The notes: generated by a model from the sequence alone, not told the origin. Positions 50,214 through 62,747 are shown, counted from the first letter of the stretch. The stretch is 64,000 bases of DNA from Sphaerosporella brunnea (GCA_008704415.1 VXIS01000083.1:62001-126000), one strand, 5' to 3'. Numbers and translations: made by a program.

Positions 50214-52670
50214 CCGCGGCGGCTCGATCTGCCATCAAGTACCGCTGTACGGCTACAAACAATGTGGACGAACTTCGTTAAGTATCACGTACCGCCACGA
50301 GATCTGCAGACTGACATCATCATGGTAATGCGACAATGCAGGGGGAGAGCCGGTTCAGAGGTCAGGTCCAGAAGATGGGTTCGAAACGGCAGCATCGAGT
50401 ATACCGGGCTCAAAAGATACAGTCCCCGGGACGAGTATTCCCTTCTTTGGTTGGGGAGGCATTCGGGAGATGAAGCATTCCGGACCGCGCCGCCGCTGGT
50501 AAACAGTGGGTTCATGTTCTCCGGTAGTCACGACGGCCGCCTCTGAGCATCGGTCTCACGTTGCTCCAGCCGCGTTGCGTCCCCGGGTAGACGAGTTTTC
50601 AAAACCCGTGGAGACCTCACAATAAGTTCCATACAGTTCTGTTCATATCCGGTGGTAATTTGTGGAACACTACTTCACCGGACAGCACGTCATCTCTGGT
50701 GCCGCCTACGGGATATTCGCCAACCGCGAAGTTCCGTGGATGGAAAGGGGTCGGCTTTCCGGGTTTGCCCCATCGCTTTCTGTTGAGTATAGATGACCTC
50801 CAATAGGTGTCTCCCGATGGGTGCCACGGTCCACAATCCCATGCCGCACACGTTGGTTCGTGTCCGCCCGCCCAAACGGCGTTGATAAATAAGATTGACG
50901 TGTACAATCCTGCGTTCTCTTAGGGAACGCAGCGCTGCGAACAGGCGAACTCTATGTGATGGAGACATTCAGCCCCCGCTGACCGGTGATACATACAGGT
51001 GACGTTTTTGTTTATAACGTAGAGCCCTTTGATGCCATTCGTTTACCGTGTTATCCCGGTAATAAGGCAATTGCACAGACGCCGATGTATAGTGACACGT
51101 AGCGTTCAGCGGGTAGTGAAGCTGGATGGAAAGTGTTTCGACGGGAGCTGGAGTGCGAAGACGTGACGTGGAAAGGCAAAAAGACGAAGACACTTGAGAC
51201 AAGGTGGAGACGGGGAAGAGCGAGCGCTCTGGCTGTCGCCGCGGCCTCCCTCTCGCTGCTTTATTTTAATACTGTACCCCAGCGGCGTACTGAGGCTGTA
51301 GGCCGCAGGCACCAATTTATATAATGTCACTAGGGGACAGCCCCCGCTTAGAGGTCCTACCGGTCATCGTGTGGATTAGGAAACCGAGAGGTGGCCTTCC
51401 CCGTCCGCGAAACCGTCCACCGCCTTCTCGCCGGATGGCGGCTTCCACACTCGCCCAGTTCCCCGCACCGGCTACGCCCGTCATAGGCGGTTACTGCTCA
51501 AGCTCGTTGCGATCAGCAAACAGCACTCGTCGCCGGTGATGCCAGGATATTACGTGGACGAGGGAGGGGAACCTCCGTCAGCCTCCCGGGTTTGTGCCAC
51601 CATCTGGTGTTGCGTATACGTGTCTAAGGGGCTCTTACAGCTGCGAGGTGCGAACTCACTCACCCTCCAATCCACCTTTTGTAGCTCGCGAGGATTATTC
51701 AAGTGTAAACGTGGGCGTATGTAAGTGAACATTGCCCGCCGCTGAGCAATACACTAAGGATGTACGAGATGGTAAACAATTCTTCGGCGGCGGCCCCCAT
51801 CCTGCTCGCCGCGCCCACCGGCCATATATAAGAGACGGAATGCGACACGTAAGTGCAAGCTCGATGCCAGGTCCCCATCTCACCGCTCAGTACGAGATGG
51901 AAACAGGCCGGTGCGGATTCTCCGGCAGTCTGCGCCGGTCACCCCTAGCCGGCCTCCGAATATACGTCCGCCTCACTTCCCCGTTCGCTCACTTTCCAGC
52001 GGCCGTTCCCGGTCGTACATATGCGAAAGTTAAACAGCAAGGTTCATATCGTTCTCCGCCATCTCTCGTGTAGCTCCAAACGCCTACCGACTTATCCGAT
52101 ACCTGTCCCGGCTTAACTTTTCTCGTGACACGACAAAGGAAGATATTTCGACAGGCACCTGGCTATTACTATCGGCTGCTACCCCCTAGAGCCTGCGTAA
52201 CCGCCACTGCGGCTCAGTGTGGCCTTCAGAGATCTCCGATAGAGATGCTGGGCCGCCACCGCTCCTTCGGTGCAGGTACCGAGTGTTGAATAATTACCTA
52301 CCCCGTTATATATAATCCCACCGTGGCATAGTATCACGTAGTCCTAGCAGCACCATAGCAGATCGTCCGATTGTGTAGATGCCGCTGCGCGGAATTCCAC
52401 ATACTTCCGGGTATTGTCTAGTCTCGGCTGTAGTAATGAAGACTTTGGAAGAGCGGGCTATCGCGTGAACTGGCATTCCAACCCTGTCAATTCGGTCCAG
52501 AAACAACATGTTTGATCACCATGACGCGCGGCACACGAGGAGGAAATGTGATCAAGCACTTTCCATATGTAGGAGGGATCAGGGTTTGAATCGGTCGCCG
52601 AGATCAGCGCCTCCCAACTCGCGCCCTCGGTCGTCAAAAGTTGAGTTCACAAATAGTGTAATAGTGGTGG
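50214..52670. other. no recognisable gene
   Basis: Several ORFs of 60-110 codons on both strands lack starts, introns or motifs that would support them. A plus frame (50215-50546) and another from 51732 to 52073 are the longest. No repeats shared with the rest of the window were noticed. Confidence 0.4.
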
Positions 52671-52879
52671 AATGCACATTGTAAGCGGCAAGATAAAATT
52701 GTCTTTTTATTCTTCTGGCACTGAGAAGGCTTGCAGTCATCAGAACAGCGTTGTAATGTGGTCATCGCCAGTCATCCAGCTGCCAAATCCCAGAAGCGCG
52801 CATCACGGCCGTCTCCCTCTGCATATCCTACAACTACCACAATTTTCACGCGACCTAGATCGAGACACAAAAAGTGAAG

Positions 52880-53305
52880 TCGATGGTGAGGCTTCACTGA
52901 CGATCACTCCAGCGCTTGAAAAAGGAAATCTGTTCAGTGGAGCGCCGGATGTGTGGCGGCACGCGGAGGTTCAATCGCCTCTTCCGGTCTTACTGATGCT
53001 CGCGACATCAGGCGGGCTGCGTGGGCTGTCAGCCCGGCTGATCAAAACCCCGGCCGGGCCGGCTGCGCAAAGCAGCCCGTCGGCCCAGACCAGGCTGTGT
53101 GGGTTGGCTACTGGTAACGCTGACAGTCACCTGGTTTTTTGGGTAACATCCAGCCTGATTGGGTATATTCCCCCTCGCTCTGGAAGAGGAGGCATCATTC
53201 GGCATTTTGCTCACCGTCTTGCTCCCTATGTTTCACGTTCTTTATTCCCTATGGTCCTGGAACGTATCTCTGACTTTACTTCCCCCTGTGGCATCATATT
53301 CTGTA
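52880..53305 (+). repeat. dispersed repeat R, copy 2
   Basis: Matches 34540-34870. It carries about 100 bp more (53040-53155), including a GGCCGGGCCGGC block. The longer copy is probably ancestral or has gained an insertion; no clear duplication marks the ends. Confidence 0.7.
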
Positions 53306-53311
53306 GCTAGT

Positions 53312-53941
53312 CTACTCTTCGCAGCGGGGAGGAAAAAATACAATACTAAGAAAAACAACCAGAAGATCAAACAATGAAGAAGAAAACCATCTAAAGACCG
53401 AAACCTGAATCACGCGTCTGCAAAGGTTGCCCCTAGCCCGGCAGAACCGGGTCCGGAGGCTGAGCTTCGGGAGCCCTTGGCTCAGCCCCGTAGCCCAGTG
53501 CCGGCCTGAACTCCTCCCAGCCTGTTTCTGAAGCTGCTGTACCTGCTGCTGCAGAAGATGCTGCTGCTGTGCTGGAGGAATCGTCAGCGCCCCGGCAGGA
53601 GGGAGCGCACGAGGAACCACGGCCGGCCACCAGCGCCGCTTCCTTATCGTCGTGGTGCCAACGATCACGACCTGCGTCAAGATGTGGAACATGACGGATC
53701 CCTCGACGACCTGCAACGGGCGGCCCACGAACAGCGCCGGCCACAGCGTGGCCAGCGCAGCGTCGTTGGCCAGAGCGACGAGTGCTGTGGCCCAACGCGC
53801 GGGGTTGCCGCCGTGGCCGGGGTGCTCGTCCGGGAACCATCCGTTGACGATCGCGGCTTCGCCCATGGTCAGGTGCACCTTGGCGTTGCCGAGTGGTGGC
53901 GCGATGTTGTGCTGGTTTTGGATGTAGACCATGGTGGCCAT
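53312..53941 (-). CDS. Q-rich hypothetical protein, up to 209 aa
   Basis: ATG at 53941 in a strong fungal context (CACAAA-ATGGCC) after a CA-rich leader. The first 110 residues are protein-like (MATMVYIQNQHNI; NGWFPDEHPGHG; ARWATALVALANDAALATLW). Then a Gln-rich run (PPAQQQHLLQQQVQQLQKQ) and a less convincing tail that may be intronic or out of frame. A second minus frame is open over the same region. It lies head-to-tail 110 bp downstream of FIRS copy 3. No domain is recognised. Confidence 0.42.
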   Translation of the reverse strand: MATMVYIQNQHNIAPPLGNAKVHLTMGEAAIVNGWFPDEHPGHGGNPARWATALVALANDAALATLWPALFVGRPLQVVEGSVMFHILTQVVIVGTTTIRKRRWWPAVVPRALPPAGALTIPPAQQQHLLQQQVQQLQKQAGRSSGRHWATGLSQGLPKLSLRTRFCRARGNLCRRVIQVSVFRWFSSSLFDLLVVFLSIVFFPPRCEE

Positions 53942-54052
53942 TTTGTGGTATGCGCTGCGTGCGAGGGGTGGATTGTTGTGGGTGACATGGTGAGGAGAAT
54001 ATACCTGAAAGGATGCTAAACAATAATGGCGCGACGTGACAAAGTTGCAGGT

Positions 54053-54864
54053 TTACGCACTATTGCAATGGTTTGCTATTCCGCATACACACGGAGATGT
54101 GAAAATGTTACCTGATGTTGAGGCGTGTGTAGGCTGGTTGGTGGGGAAGATACAAGGTGTGTTTAGGGGAGGGGAAGGTGGCAAGCGTGTGTGGGCTTGG
54201 CTAGTGGGGAAGCCGGAGCCAGTGCCATCGGGGGAGATATTCCTGGCGATGTCCATGCCTGTGTAGCGGGACACATCGACGTAAATGGACCCAGTTTTTT
54301 GCCGCGCCGCCGACACCGACGCCTGTCCTGGGGTGACTGCGAGCCCGGGCAGTTGGTTATCCGTGGCGAGTGCAGGTCCAGGGAGGAGAACACGGTCGCA
54401 TGCGCTGGTTTCGCCCGTGACCTTGGGAATCTTCCGAGCATTGTCATTTTCGGGCTTCTTCTCTCTCTTGATGGACAGGTTTCTGCGGATGATGTCACAG
54501 CGAATGCTCTTAGTTGTCGGGGCCGGGGGTTCACCTTGCCCTTGCGCTTGCGATTGCGTTTGTTGGCGTCGTCCGACTGACCTGAGGCTGTAATTGTGGA
54601 CGGCGAGGGGACTATTGGTTTGTTGCCAGGCAAGGCTCGGTAGAGTGGCAGAGGTAGGTATATACCGGCGGCTTGAGTGGTTTCAGCTAGGCGCTGCCAG
54701 TACGTCAGCTAAACAGCACCGTCCGAGTGAACAGAAAAAACATGTACCTGCTGGTGCGGTGGGGTCTTGCGAGTCGCGCCAGAAGCGTCAGCGGCGTCGG
54801 CCCCGTCAACAGCGTCAGCCGCGTCAGCGCGTCCCTTGCATGCGGTCCCAATGAATGTGGCCAT
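54053..54864 (-). pseudogene. FIRS family copy 3, probable frameshift
   Basis: On the minus strand: exon 1 is 54864-54748 (MATFIGTACKGRAD, Ala/Asp-rich). Intron 1 is 54747-54694 (GTACAT…GGCAG, 54 bp, phase 0), exon 2 is 54693-54666, and intron 2 is 54665-54612 (GTATAT…CAATAG, 54 bp, phase 1). Exon 3 starts at 54611 (PSPSTITASGQSDDANK, then RNRKRKGKV). After about 54515 the part resembling copy 1 (IYVDVSRYTGMDIARN, near 54290-54240) is in another frame, which implies a one-base indel or a third intron I cannot place. Intron length and position match the other loci. A CATC-ATGGCC start context is shared by all three. Confidence 0.58.
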
Positions 54865-54869
54865 GATGT

Positions 54870-57720
54870 CGGGGTAGCGACGCAAGACGAGAACCAGCGG
54901 AGATCAGCACCAGCAGGAAGCGGAAAGGAAGAAAGAAAGAAAGAAGCGACGCAAGACGAGACCCAGAAGGTTGGTTGCAGGTTACCTGCTGCTCAACAAC
55001 CAAGCCCGGTCGGCAAACATGCAGCCGGCTGCCTGGCTGTGCTCTTCCTCGGGCGGGAAGAATGCACGTCATTGTCGCTTCACTGGGTATCACTCTGTAC
55101 CAATTGCCGACTTTTACACACAAAAACGCAGCCCACATACGTCTCGCCCGAACCTGGACGCATCTACCATGGCCGGTGAGCAGTACAACCGCTGAGGCCA
55201 CAAACGGGCATGCGGGCTGTAGGACTTGATGTCGTTGCGAGCTGGGCAGCGGACTGCCGCAAACCTGAAAACTGCGCAACGCCTTTAGTGACGGCATGGC
55301 CTAAAACTCCGATATACACTGGCGCCGCAAAAGCGCGGAGCAGGACAGGGCTAATAGATCACCAGCGACCTTTGGTGCTGCAGTTGAGCAATGGCATAGC
55401 ACCAATAAGGGAGCGACCCGGCTCCGGCAGGGCGTCGTGACTGTTCGCGGTCGCATCCGGAGAACAACGTTGGTTAGAAGGAAAAACAAGGCATCAGGCC
55501 CAAGGGGCTTAAAACGCGCAGCGACACAACATGTGTAGCCCCCAACGGCCTTGAATCTAAGGAACCGGATTAGCCAACATGCTGTCCACCTACGCAACTG
55601 GTCGGCAGTATGTATGTAGACTGTGATGTTCGAGTTGTATCATACCCAATCACAGACTGGAATGTAGTAAACGGTGACTGCAGGAGAAGTGACAACCAAT
55701 ACCAGGCACTTGAAACTGCCTGGCGCGATTTCGCGTGTGCGCGATTTTCATCGCATAACCAGGATGCGCCGGTGGCCTTCCGTGGGTGGACACTGATTAC
55801 TGGGCGGGGACTATGACGCGGATGCGCGTCGAAGCAGGGACGGGGCGACCGCGGAACCCATACGTTGGGAGGGATGCTCACTTCTGTGAACTACATCACG
55901 CAATACGCAGTGGTGGCAAATGACGGACTGGGGATGTTGCAGTTCGGTGTCGGATTCGGTTACTCAACTGGGATTCAAGCTGTCCGGCGCGGACACATCT
56001 GTGTCTGCATGCCCCGGCAATGGATTGTGACAATCGGTGATCATGCTCGTACCTTATGCAAGCCTGAATCCACGAATCCAGATTTCGTGGGACCTTTGTG
56101 GCGTGGCACTGCCTTCGCCCTCCGCTAGACGCGTCCCATCATTTCGGCTTTCCCCACTCTTGCCGCGCCGAGGCTTCCCCACGGCCACATGTTGTGTACC
56201 GCCGTTTGTGCGACTGATTCACCTTGACCTTTCATCCGTGCATATTCTCCGGATTCTCCCAAGCGTAACCACGCTGATATATCACCCCGGTCAAGGTCCC
56301 GACGGCTGTTGCATCATGTCACACTGTTGGAGTGGGTGTTAGTCCCCTAAACCGCGGTGTATACGTATTTCAAGTTGTAGGTACCCCATCTGTCACAGGC
56401 AAGCCCGTGCCGGTACGTTACCACCACGTCCTACCGGCCTTCAACTTAAGGGTCTCGGCTCCAGCACATCCGAACATGCTGAACTGAGTCTCCCTGTGAT
56501 TCGGTGAATTTATGAGCGAAACTACCGCCCCCCGCAGCGAGGTCCGGCCACTTCATCAACCGCTCACTGTAGCGAGCACAAGCTGGGTGTGGCCTCGGCA
56601 TCGGAGATGTGCAGCTTTGAGCCGTTGCCCTGTGCCATGCCAGCATGGGTGCGTGCTTGTTGTTGTGCATAATTCAGCAGTTTTCACGGAAAGCGCCGGG
56701 ACGCATGATTCGTGGTGTCAGGTGAAGGTAGTAGCGGCTCGCCTCACCCGTGCACCCGCCCTCACTTGAATACTTGGATTCTCCCCCGAGCTCTCTGGAG
56801 ACTGTGAGGAGCAGCACGGCGCTAATTCAGGCAGCCGCGAGTTCATCTCAACGCCCAAAGCAAACCCCGAGTCATAGCAGGAGCAAAGCAGAAGCGGCGC
56901 AAGGTGGGGGAGGATGAGGGGCTAGGGATCATGTAACCACAAAATGTACAGCGCACGCATGGAGTAAGTGTCTACAATGCCGGTGTGGCGCTTATTATGG
57001 TTTACAATGCTCCACCGGTTATGACCACCAGAATCATAACAAATTTACGCGCGAAGAGAACAATAACCTGTCGAAAAAAGAAAATCTGTGGTTGGGGGCT
57101 GCAGAAGAGGCAGCTCCTGGGAGGTCGCGGATGTCTCGACGATTGACGGGCTGAATCCTATCAGGCATGGATGGGCTGGGCTGTGAGCAATGTCAATCGG
57201 CTTTCTACTTTCCACTTGACCGGTAAATGTGCCTGCTGCCGATACTTTCGCAAGGCGTAGCTTCATTTTGAGTCCTCAATGGGGGAGGGATGCCACCTTT
57301 GTGGGTGCGGGTGGAGGTCTTGGGGTCCCGCTCCTCCACCACCACCACCACCACCATCAATTATCAGCACATAGGCTTGGATTGATAGAAGCTTGCCGTT
57401 CGTGTGCAATGGAATATTGATAAGCTACAGACGTGACGTTCATGGTTGATTTCGAAGGCCGCCTGCGTACCCAATGCCGAATCCTGTTGAGACGACGATC
57501 CAAAACGAGCAAAAGATGTGAGGTGGTAATTTGTACCGTATTAGGAGAAGGAAGCCCTTCCGAACTATCTATCCGGCCTCACCGTAAAGACCCTGAACAC
57601 CCCAAAGAACCGCACAAACTGGCGAACCCCATCTATGACCCGGCTGCATGAGGCAGGGCGTCCTCCACCCAACCATTCCCACGCCCTTTAGCACGGCATA
57701 TAGGTACGATCCGGAGTATT
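54870..57720. other. no supported gene
   Basis: Two plus ORFs in one frame, 55610-55816 and 55872-56128 (from ATGs; the second has a Gly-rich hydrophobic segment, LQFGVGFGYSTGIQAV), look protein-like but are separated by a stop. Others are weak. A His run (CACCACCACC…) lies at 57337-57358. Confidence 0.35.
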
Positions 57721-57915
57721 CTATGTTGGAACTGCAAATGGGAATGACTCGGCATTAGCGGTGCCATAGATTTGGAGACCTGTGTACCGGCGGCGAGGGC
57801 TCAGATTGTCGCTGATGTCCCACCCGTCTTGCCGCCATCCATTCACAAATCGCAAAGTGTCAACAACGGTCTTTAGCAGCGAGTATCGTCGCGTTGTTGT
57901 AATGCCTGTTGACAT
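57721..57915 (-). CDS. unrecognised ORF, possible last exon
   Basis: ATG at 57915. 64 codons of protein-like sequence (RRYSLLKTVVDTLRFVNGW; YTGLQIYGTANAES). Upstream, past a TAA at about 57963, the same frame is open back to a TTTTTCAG acceptor near 58000, so it may be the 3' exon of a decayed gene. Confidence 0.28.
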   Translation of the reverse strand: MSTGITTTRRYSLLKTVVDTLRFVNGWRQDGWDISDNLSPRRRYTGLQIYGTANAESFPFAVPT

Positions 57916-58239
57916 GATGTGGGCGTGGGCCGAGTGCTGGATAGTGAAGCGCTGTTATCGCCCGTCGTTGATCGTGACGGCAACGCGCCACCGCGTCTCA
58001 CTGAAAAATAATATTATAACGGGCAATGTCTTACATACCACCCAAAAGCCTGCGAAAGGCGCACGATACTACCGCCTGAATCTCGCATCAGCACTTGCCA
58101 GGGAATCCCCCAAGGCGATACAACAACCGCGTCGCCCGAGCAGATCGACTCTCTCAGCACCCGCCTCGGAGCCATGCGAAGTGTTCCACAGTAAGCCCCC
58201 CTCCCGCGACCGTTGAATCCTGCTAAAGACCACGGCAGC

Positions 58240-58922
58240 ATGTTCCTCTCCTACTACGTCGGTGTGCGATCAGCGCTGCGGTACGTCGGTCCGGTCACCG
58301 ACCCTGCATACTCGCTGGACGTCGACGCACACGTCCCGAGGCTCCAGCCATTCCTGCAGCCAAACCCAGACAGGCAGCCCCTCGCAGCCACCCTCGCCAC
58401 GTTGCGTGGCTGTGCCGTGTTCCAAGCCGCCTGCGCCACCAACGTTTTGGTTGTAGATTTTGTGGTTCATATCATCTCCGTGTGCGGGTTACGGAGCCTG
58501 GCCTGCGCTTACATATCCCTGGCATCCTTCCCCGTTTGCATCGCTGCCCACAGCTTCAACCCTGAGCATTCTTGACCAGAACGCAGCTTCAATTCCGCAA
58601 CAAACAAGAACACGATTGCCAACGCTCCTCCCTCCAAGGCCGTGCATCCAGCAGCATGACCATAGCTAAATAGTGCGGCGATTTCGGCCTTGTTCCGCGG
58701 GGAAAGGACGAGCAGAAGTTCCATGTTCTGCTCGTCAAGTTCACCGTCGACCAGGGCTGGCAGATCTACCATCCCAAGCAGCATTGCAGTTCGGCCAGTC
58801 TGTGGGCCAGAGTTCTGACAGTGGTGCTCAACGCCCTGTCGCTCAACTACCGGTACCGCGATACGTTCGCCGGGCTCCCCGTTGTAGCCGCCCCAACAAT
58901 CATTACCGCTTTGGAGACGTGA
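58240..58922 (+). CDS. candidate spliced gene fragment
   Basis: 58240-58479 is open (MFLSYYVGVRSALRYVGPVT; VLVVDFVVHIIS). A GTGTGC donor at 58480 and an AAATAG acceptor at 58670 would keep phase 0 into 58671-58922 (KFHVLLVKFTVDQGWQIYHP; LWARVLTVVLNALSLNYRYR, TGA). A further 5' exon (QIDSLSTRLGAMRSVP) could join through a 48-bp intron (GTAAGC 58192 to GGCAG 58239). The 191-bp intron is long for this DNA. No domain is recognised. Confidence 0.3.
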
Positions 58923-59175
58923 GGTGGGCGATTGGCATCAGCAGCCACAACCTCCGGCTGTTGGGACCCGACCTCCAAGCAATGCCTCTCTCCCGCACGC
59001 CCACCCTGACTGCACCCGCTGGTACAGCCAGCAACCCGGAGCCCGATGGTTCAGTACTTGGAGGAATGGGTTACCCGTCACCTGGAGACCTGCCATGGAA
59101 TCGCCGCTGAGACCCTGTCAAGCCACCTTGCGGGCGAGGGATACAACACGGGGTTGATCGTTGGTTGCGTGGTGG

Positions 59176-59225
59176 TTTGGTTTGTTTTAATCATAATGTA
59201 TTCGGCCTGATGCGGCCATGACATA
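59176..59225 (+). repeat. dispersed short repeat, copy 2
   Basis: 'TTTGTTTTAATCATAATGTA' then 'TTCGGCCTGATGCGGCCATG', matching 17960-18015. Confidence 0.6.
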
Positions 59226-59359
59226 GAGAGTAGAGTACATGTAGACTGCCCTCTGGCCTCAAGGGCCTACAGTCGCGTGTGTCTAGAATGAAACAACATC
59301 AACATACAAGTACGTTGGAAAACATGAAGGAAATTCGTGTCTGACATTGGAGAGGGGGT

Positions 59360-59770
59360 GGATCACGCGCTGTCATTACATTCGTGGCGTTTCTGGCCAG
59401 GATCCGACCTTGGTGTTTGCTAGGACAGACAGACAGCTTGGGCACATCCCTCATCTGCTAACAGGACCTTCATGGGGTGGTGATCTTTCTCCTTCCACTC
59501 CCTACCCCTGTTTTCCCTTCATGTCTTGTGGGCTCACCAACCGTCTTCCCCAAACGTGTTGCTCCTGCCTCCACCTGGCGCAGAACCTGAAAAGATGCGC
59601 CCTTGTCTGCTGCGGCGCCTGGGCGCAGAACCAGCACTTGCCTGTTGGTCCAGAGCAGGTAGGGGGACGTTGGTGCTCTGCTCTGCCTGGCATACCCTCG
59701 TGGCCGGGGACCCAGTGGTATTCCGTAGTCCAGCCCAACTCCCGGAGCGCCGCGCCCGGGCAGTACTCTA
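59360..59770 (-). pseudogene. LINE (non-LTR retrotransposon) ORF2 C-terminal fragment
   Basis: The minus frame gives an RNase H end (TTEYHWVPGHEGMPG, like the W-x-PGH-x-G-x-x-G motif of Tad1/I-type LINEs). After a deletion comes a terminal zinc-knuckle block (CWFCAQAPQQTRAHLFRFC, then RWRQEQ). A further LLADEGCAQAV motif at about 59430 also fits the LINE tail. No poly-A tail or reverse transcriptase is present, so this is a 5'-truncated, internally deleted copy. Confidence 0.75.
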
Positions 59771-60130
59771 GAGAGTTGTGCCCAAGCGTGACCAGGTCGG
59801 GGGCTGGTCACGCACTGTTGAAAGGTGGTGAGTCCAATATACATACATGAATGCCAACGGGTGACGCTTCTCGAGGTACAAGGCCGTCAACACACCATGC
59901 AATCACGGTGGTCACCAGCAATGAAAACGCCACACGGACAGGACTTCTCCTGGCTTTGTGAGTGTGCGACAGGACGTCTTTTGCTTTTGCGTCTTTGGGT
60001 GTTCACTCACGTTGTGCGTGTTGTGCGTTGCTTGTTTAGTCATCCGGTTTTTGTTATTGTTGCCACCGCGTCGTCCCTCTTCACTGACAACCTGGGACAC
60101 CATACACACCCCCGCCATCGCTGCCAGACA

Positions 60131-61127
60131 ATGCCCGCCCGAATCATCACCGCCCCAACCGCTCTGTCCCCTAAGAAACGCCACACCCGCCGACGCGGCC
60201 GCCGTGCGCCGCCACTGTCGCTCGATCCCGCAAGCTGGAAGAGCCAGCACACCGCCCTTCTGCGGATCGGACTCCAATTCTCACCCTCCTGCTACAACCG
60301 CAAAAATATCGACAAATCCGCGGCCAAAGCATCGCGGCTCATTCGGTCCAGAACCAAGACGCCATCACCAATCTCCTTGATACTGTCTTGTCGCCGTGTA
60401 CCGGCGGCGAGCCGTCGTGCTGTTCCGCTCCGTGTTTTCACGATTTATTGGGCACATGGGACGCGCAGGCCGACCTGATTTATTCATAATCTCATGATGC
60501 CACCTCCGTGATTTCCCGGACGTCGGTCTTCTGCGTCGAGTCGTGCTGGCCTGCCTGATGACGCACGCGCTTCGCGCGCAACCCGGCATCGCGTTGGAAC
60601 GGGCCGACAGCCTTGGGTTTGTTGAAAGGTCAGTTTTTTGTTCCTCTCCGCGCAGCCGCGACTGACATCGCTTCGCTGCAGAACCGGCGGCACAGGCGCC
60701 TTTCGCTCGCCCCACCCGCGGCTTCCTATCGCAACGTGGGTCCCAATGTGCTCTGTGTGGTGCGCGGCCCACCCGCTGCTAGCCGTGAGCGACCGGAAAT
60801 CCTACTCCTCCTCCTTCTCCAAAGATACCGCGTACTTGCTCAGCCTTGCGCAGGAATCACTGTCACGAACCGCAGCGGCCGGCGCGTGCCATACCTGTTA
60901 AGACCCACGGAGAGCGCGTGTATTTGTTCCAGTTTCAAATCTCACGTGAAGCTCTGGATGCCAGGCTTGCAGTGATTGACGGCCTGGGTCAGACGCGCGC
61001 ACTGGAAACGGGATTCCATGACACGGTGCTGGTTGCTGTGAATGCAAGGAGTGAGTTGAGCACGGGAGCGGCGAGATGGAGCTTTGTAAATGCAATGGCA
61101 GATATCCTGGCGACGCTTCGTAGTTAG
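60131..61127 (+). other. gene-like region with shifting frames
   Basis: ATG 60131 opens a basic N-terminus (SPKKRHTRRRGRR). A second frame carries SVQNQDAITNLLDTVLSPC to TAA 60487-60489. Later frames hold KSYSSSFSKDTAYLLSLAQE (to 60901) and VYLFQFQISREALDARLAVI to TAG 61127. Each piece looks coding, but no splice set joins them, so this may be a decayed multi-exon gene. Minus ORFs here are probably shadows. Confidence 0.3.
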
Positions 61128-61708
61128 CAATTGATTTCTCTTTGTCAGCGGTCTGTCTGTTGCTCGCCTGCCACATTTCAAACAGGAAGCGCCAAATTAT
61201 CTGCCCTGTAAAGCATATCGCGATAGAACACGCGTCGCAGACCTCCACTTGCCAAAGCCGTTCAGCACGAAATCACGTCGTAAATGACTACGTAGGCAAG
61301 TTGCACACAAGGGCTGGGCTTGGTCAGCAGACCCAGCGCGGTCGGGAGCAGTGTATGCCGCGATATTGCTGGAAACACGACTGCAGGCACTGGCGGGAGC
61401 ACAGTCGATGGGGCGGGGTCTGAAAGGGGCGAGATGGTAAGGTTCCAACTTCGGGGACTGACAAATTTGCGGCGTCTGAAAGGCAGGGAGAGAGAGTTTT
61501 CATAGATTGTGCAGCGATCCTTGAGGCAACGGGGTTTCAACCTGCAGCAGTACACTTGAAGAGTATCCGCTGGCGTTCTCCTTTGCGCTGGGTGACAGGT
61601 ATATCGGTTGGACCCTCTGCCGACGAGGAGAGGGGCGAGAAGGGTGTGCCGTGGCCTAGTTACCGGAGCTTGAACGTTTTCCTTAACAGTACGATCAGCT
61701 TTTGGCCC

Positions 61709-62739
61709 CAGGGCCGTCAAAAGCCCGGCCAGTCCGGCTTTGAGCGCGGCCTCAACCGGACTGATTGAAACGGGCTTTCGAAATCACGGCCCGTTTGGAC
61801 CAGGCTTTTTGGATCGAGACCCAGGCGCCTACGGGCACCCGCCAGGCCCAGAAGTACCCGGCGCCCGGCGGGCCCGTCAGGTATCTGCAGTTTTTTGCTT
61901 ACACATACATCAAGGGAAGAAACATAAGATACAGATTCAACAACCTGAAGGACCTCCAGCTACCCCTCCATCTCTGCCGCCCGCTGTTCCAAGTCACTCA
62001 GCCTACGCTTAACCTGATGAATTTGAGGACGTACTGTTGTAGGGGTGGTTGAAGGTGGAATTTGAGGAGTGAACGAACGGCGGAAGGACCGCACACCTTA
62101 TAGCGCGCACAAGAACATGGTATTACCGTGTAGACTCGCGCGGAAGGAACACGCGAATCGCGGGCGATGACCACGGGCAAATTTCCGCACCCTGCCTGCA
62201 AGCTGGCTGTGGTGAGCATAACGTCGTCCATATTCATCCGCCTCTCGTCCGACCGCTATTTTCTGGTTTAAAGTGGGTCGAACTTGCGAGATTTGTGAGT
62301 AAATCGTGCCCAATTCCGCTCCGCCGTACCCCGAATCTCGCCCGAGCTGCTGTTTTTGGCTTACAGGGAGTGATTTGTGAGCCAAACGTCATCAGTTCAG
62401 CTCCGTTATGTTCCGCGTCCCCTCCGAGCTGTAGTTTTTGGGTTAAACGTGCACGGATTCTGTCGGTGAGAGACCAGTCTTTTGATTGCGATCGACGCTT
62501 TCGCTGCGGCGGAACCAGCACCAAACGATAAGCGCTTTTAGTGGCCCCGCGTGCGGCACAATCACCGACCCGACCTTAATTCAGGATACCGGGCACCGGC
62601 CGGCACCTATCAGATATCCAGGCCAGGCTTTACTTATGCCGACCCGAACCTGTCGGGCTTGCCATATCACCGGCTCGACCTGACCCACTCCGTGGGGTCC
62701 CGTTTGACCTGCCGGCCGGCCGGACTATTGACCGCCCTG
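61709..62739. mobile_element. hAT-type element, family H4, 1031 bp
   Basis: Starts CAGGGCCGTCAAAAGCCCGG and ends CCGGACTATTGACCGCCCTG. A perfect 8-bp duplication, TTTGGCCC, flanks it (61701-61708 and 62740-62747). It shares an internal tract (GCTTACACATACATCAAGG, ATTCAACAACCTGAA) with the 27.9-kb copy. It contains approximate internal repeats (GAGCTG.TGTTTTTGG.TTA) at 62330-62450. No transposase ORF. Confidence 0.88.
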
Positions 62740-62747
62740 TTTGGCCC

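Noticed and set aside
52560..52615. GGTTTGAATC, resembling a tRNA T arm
   Set aside because: The flanking bases do not pair as a T stem, and no upstream A box is present.
52672..53310. Plus-strand ORF of 212 codons
   Set aside because: It overlaps dispersed repeat R, and the frame is not preserved in the other copy at 34.5 kb.
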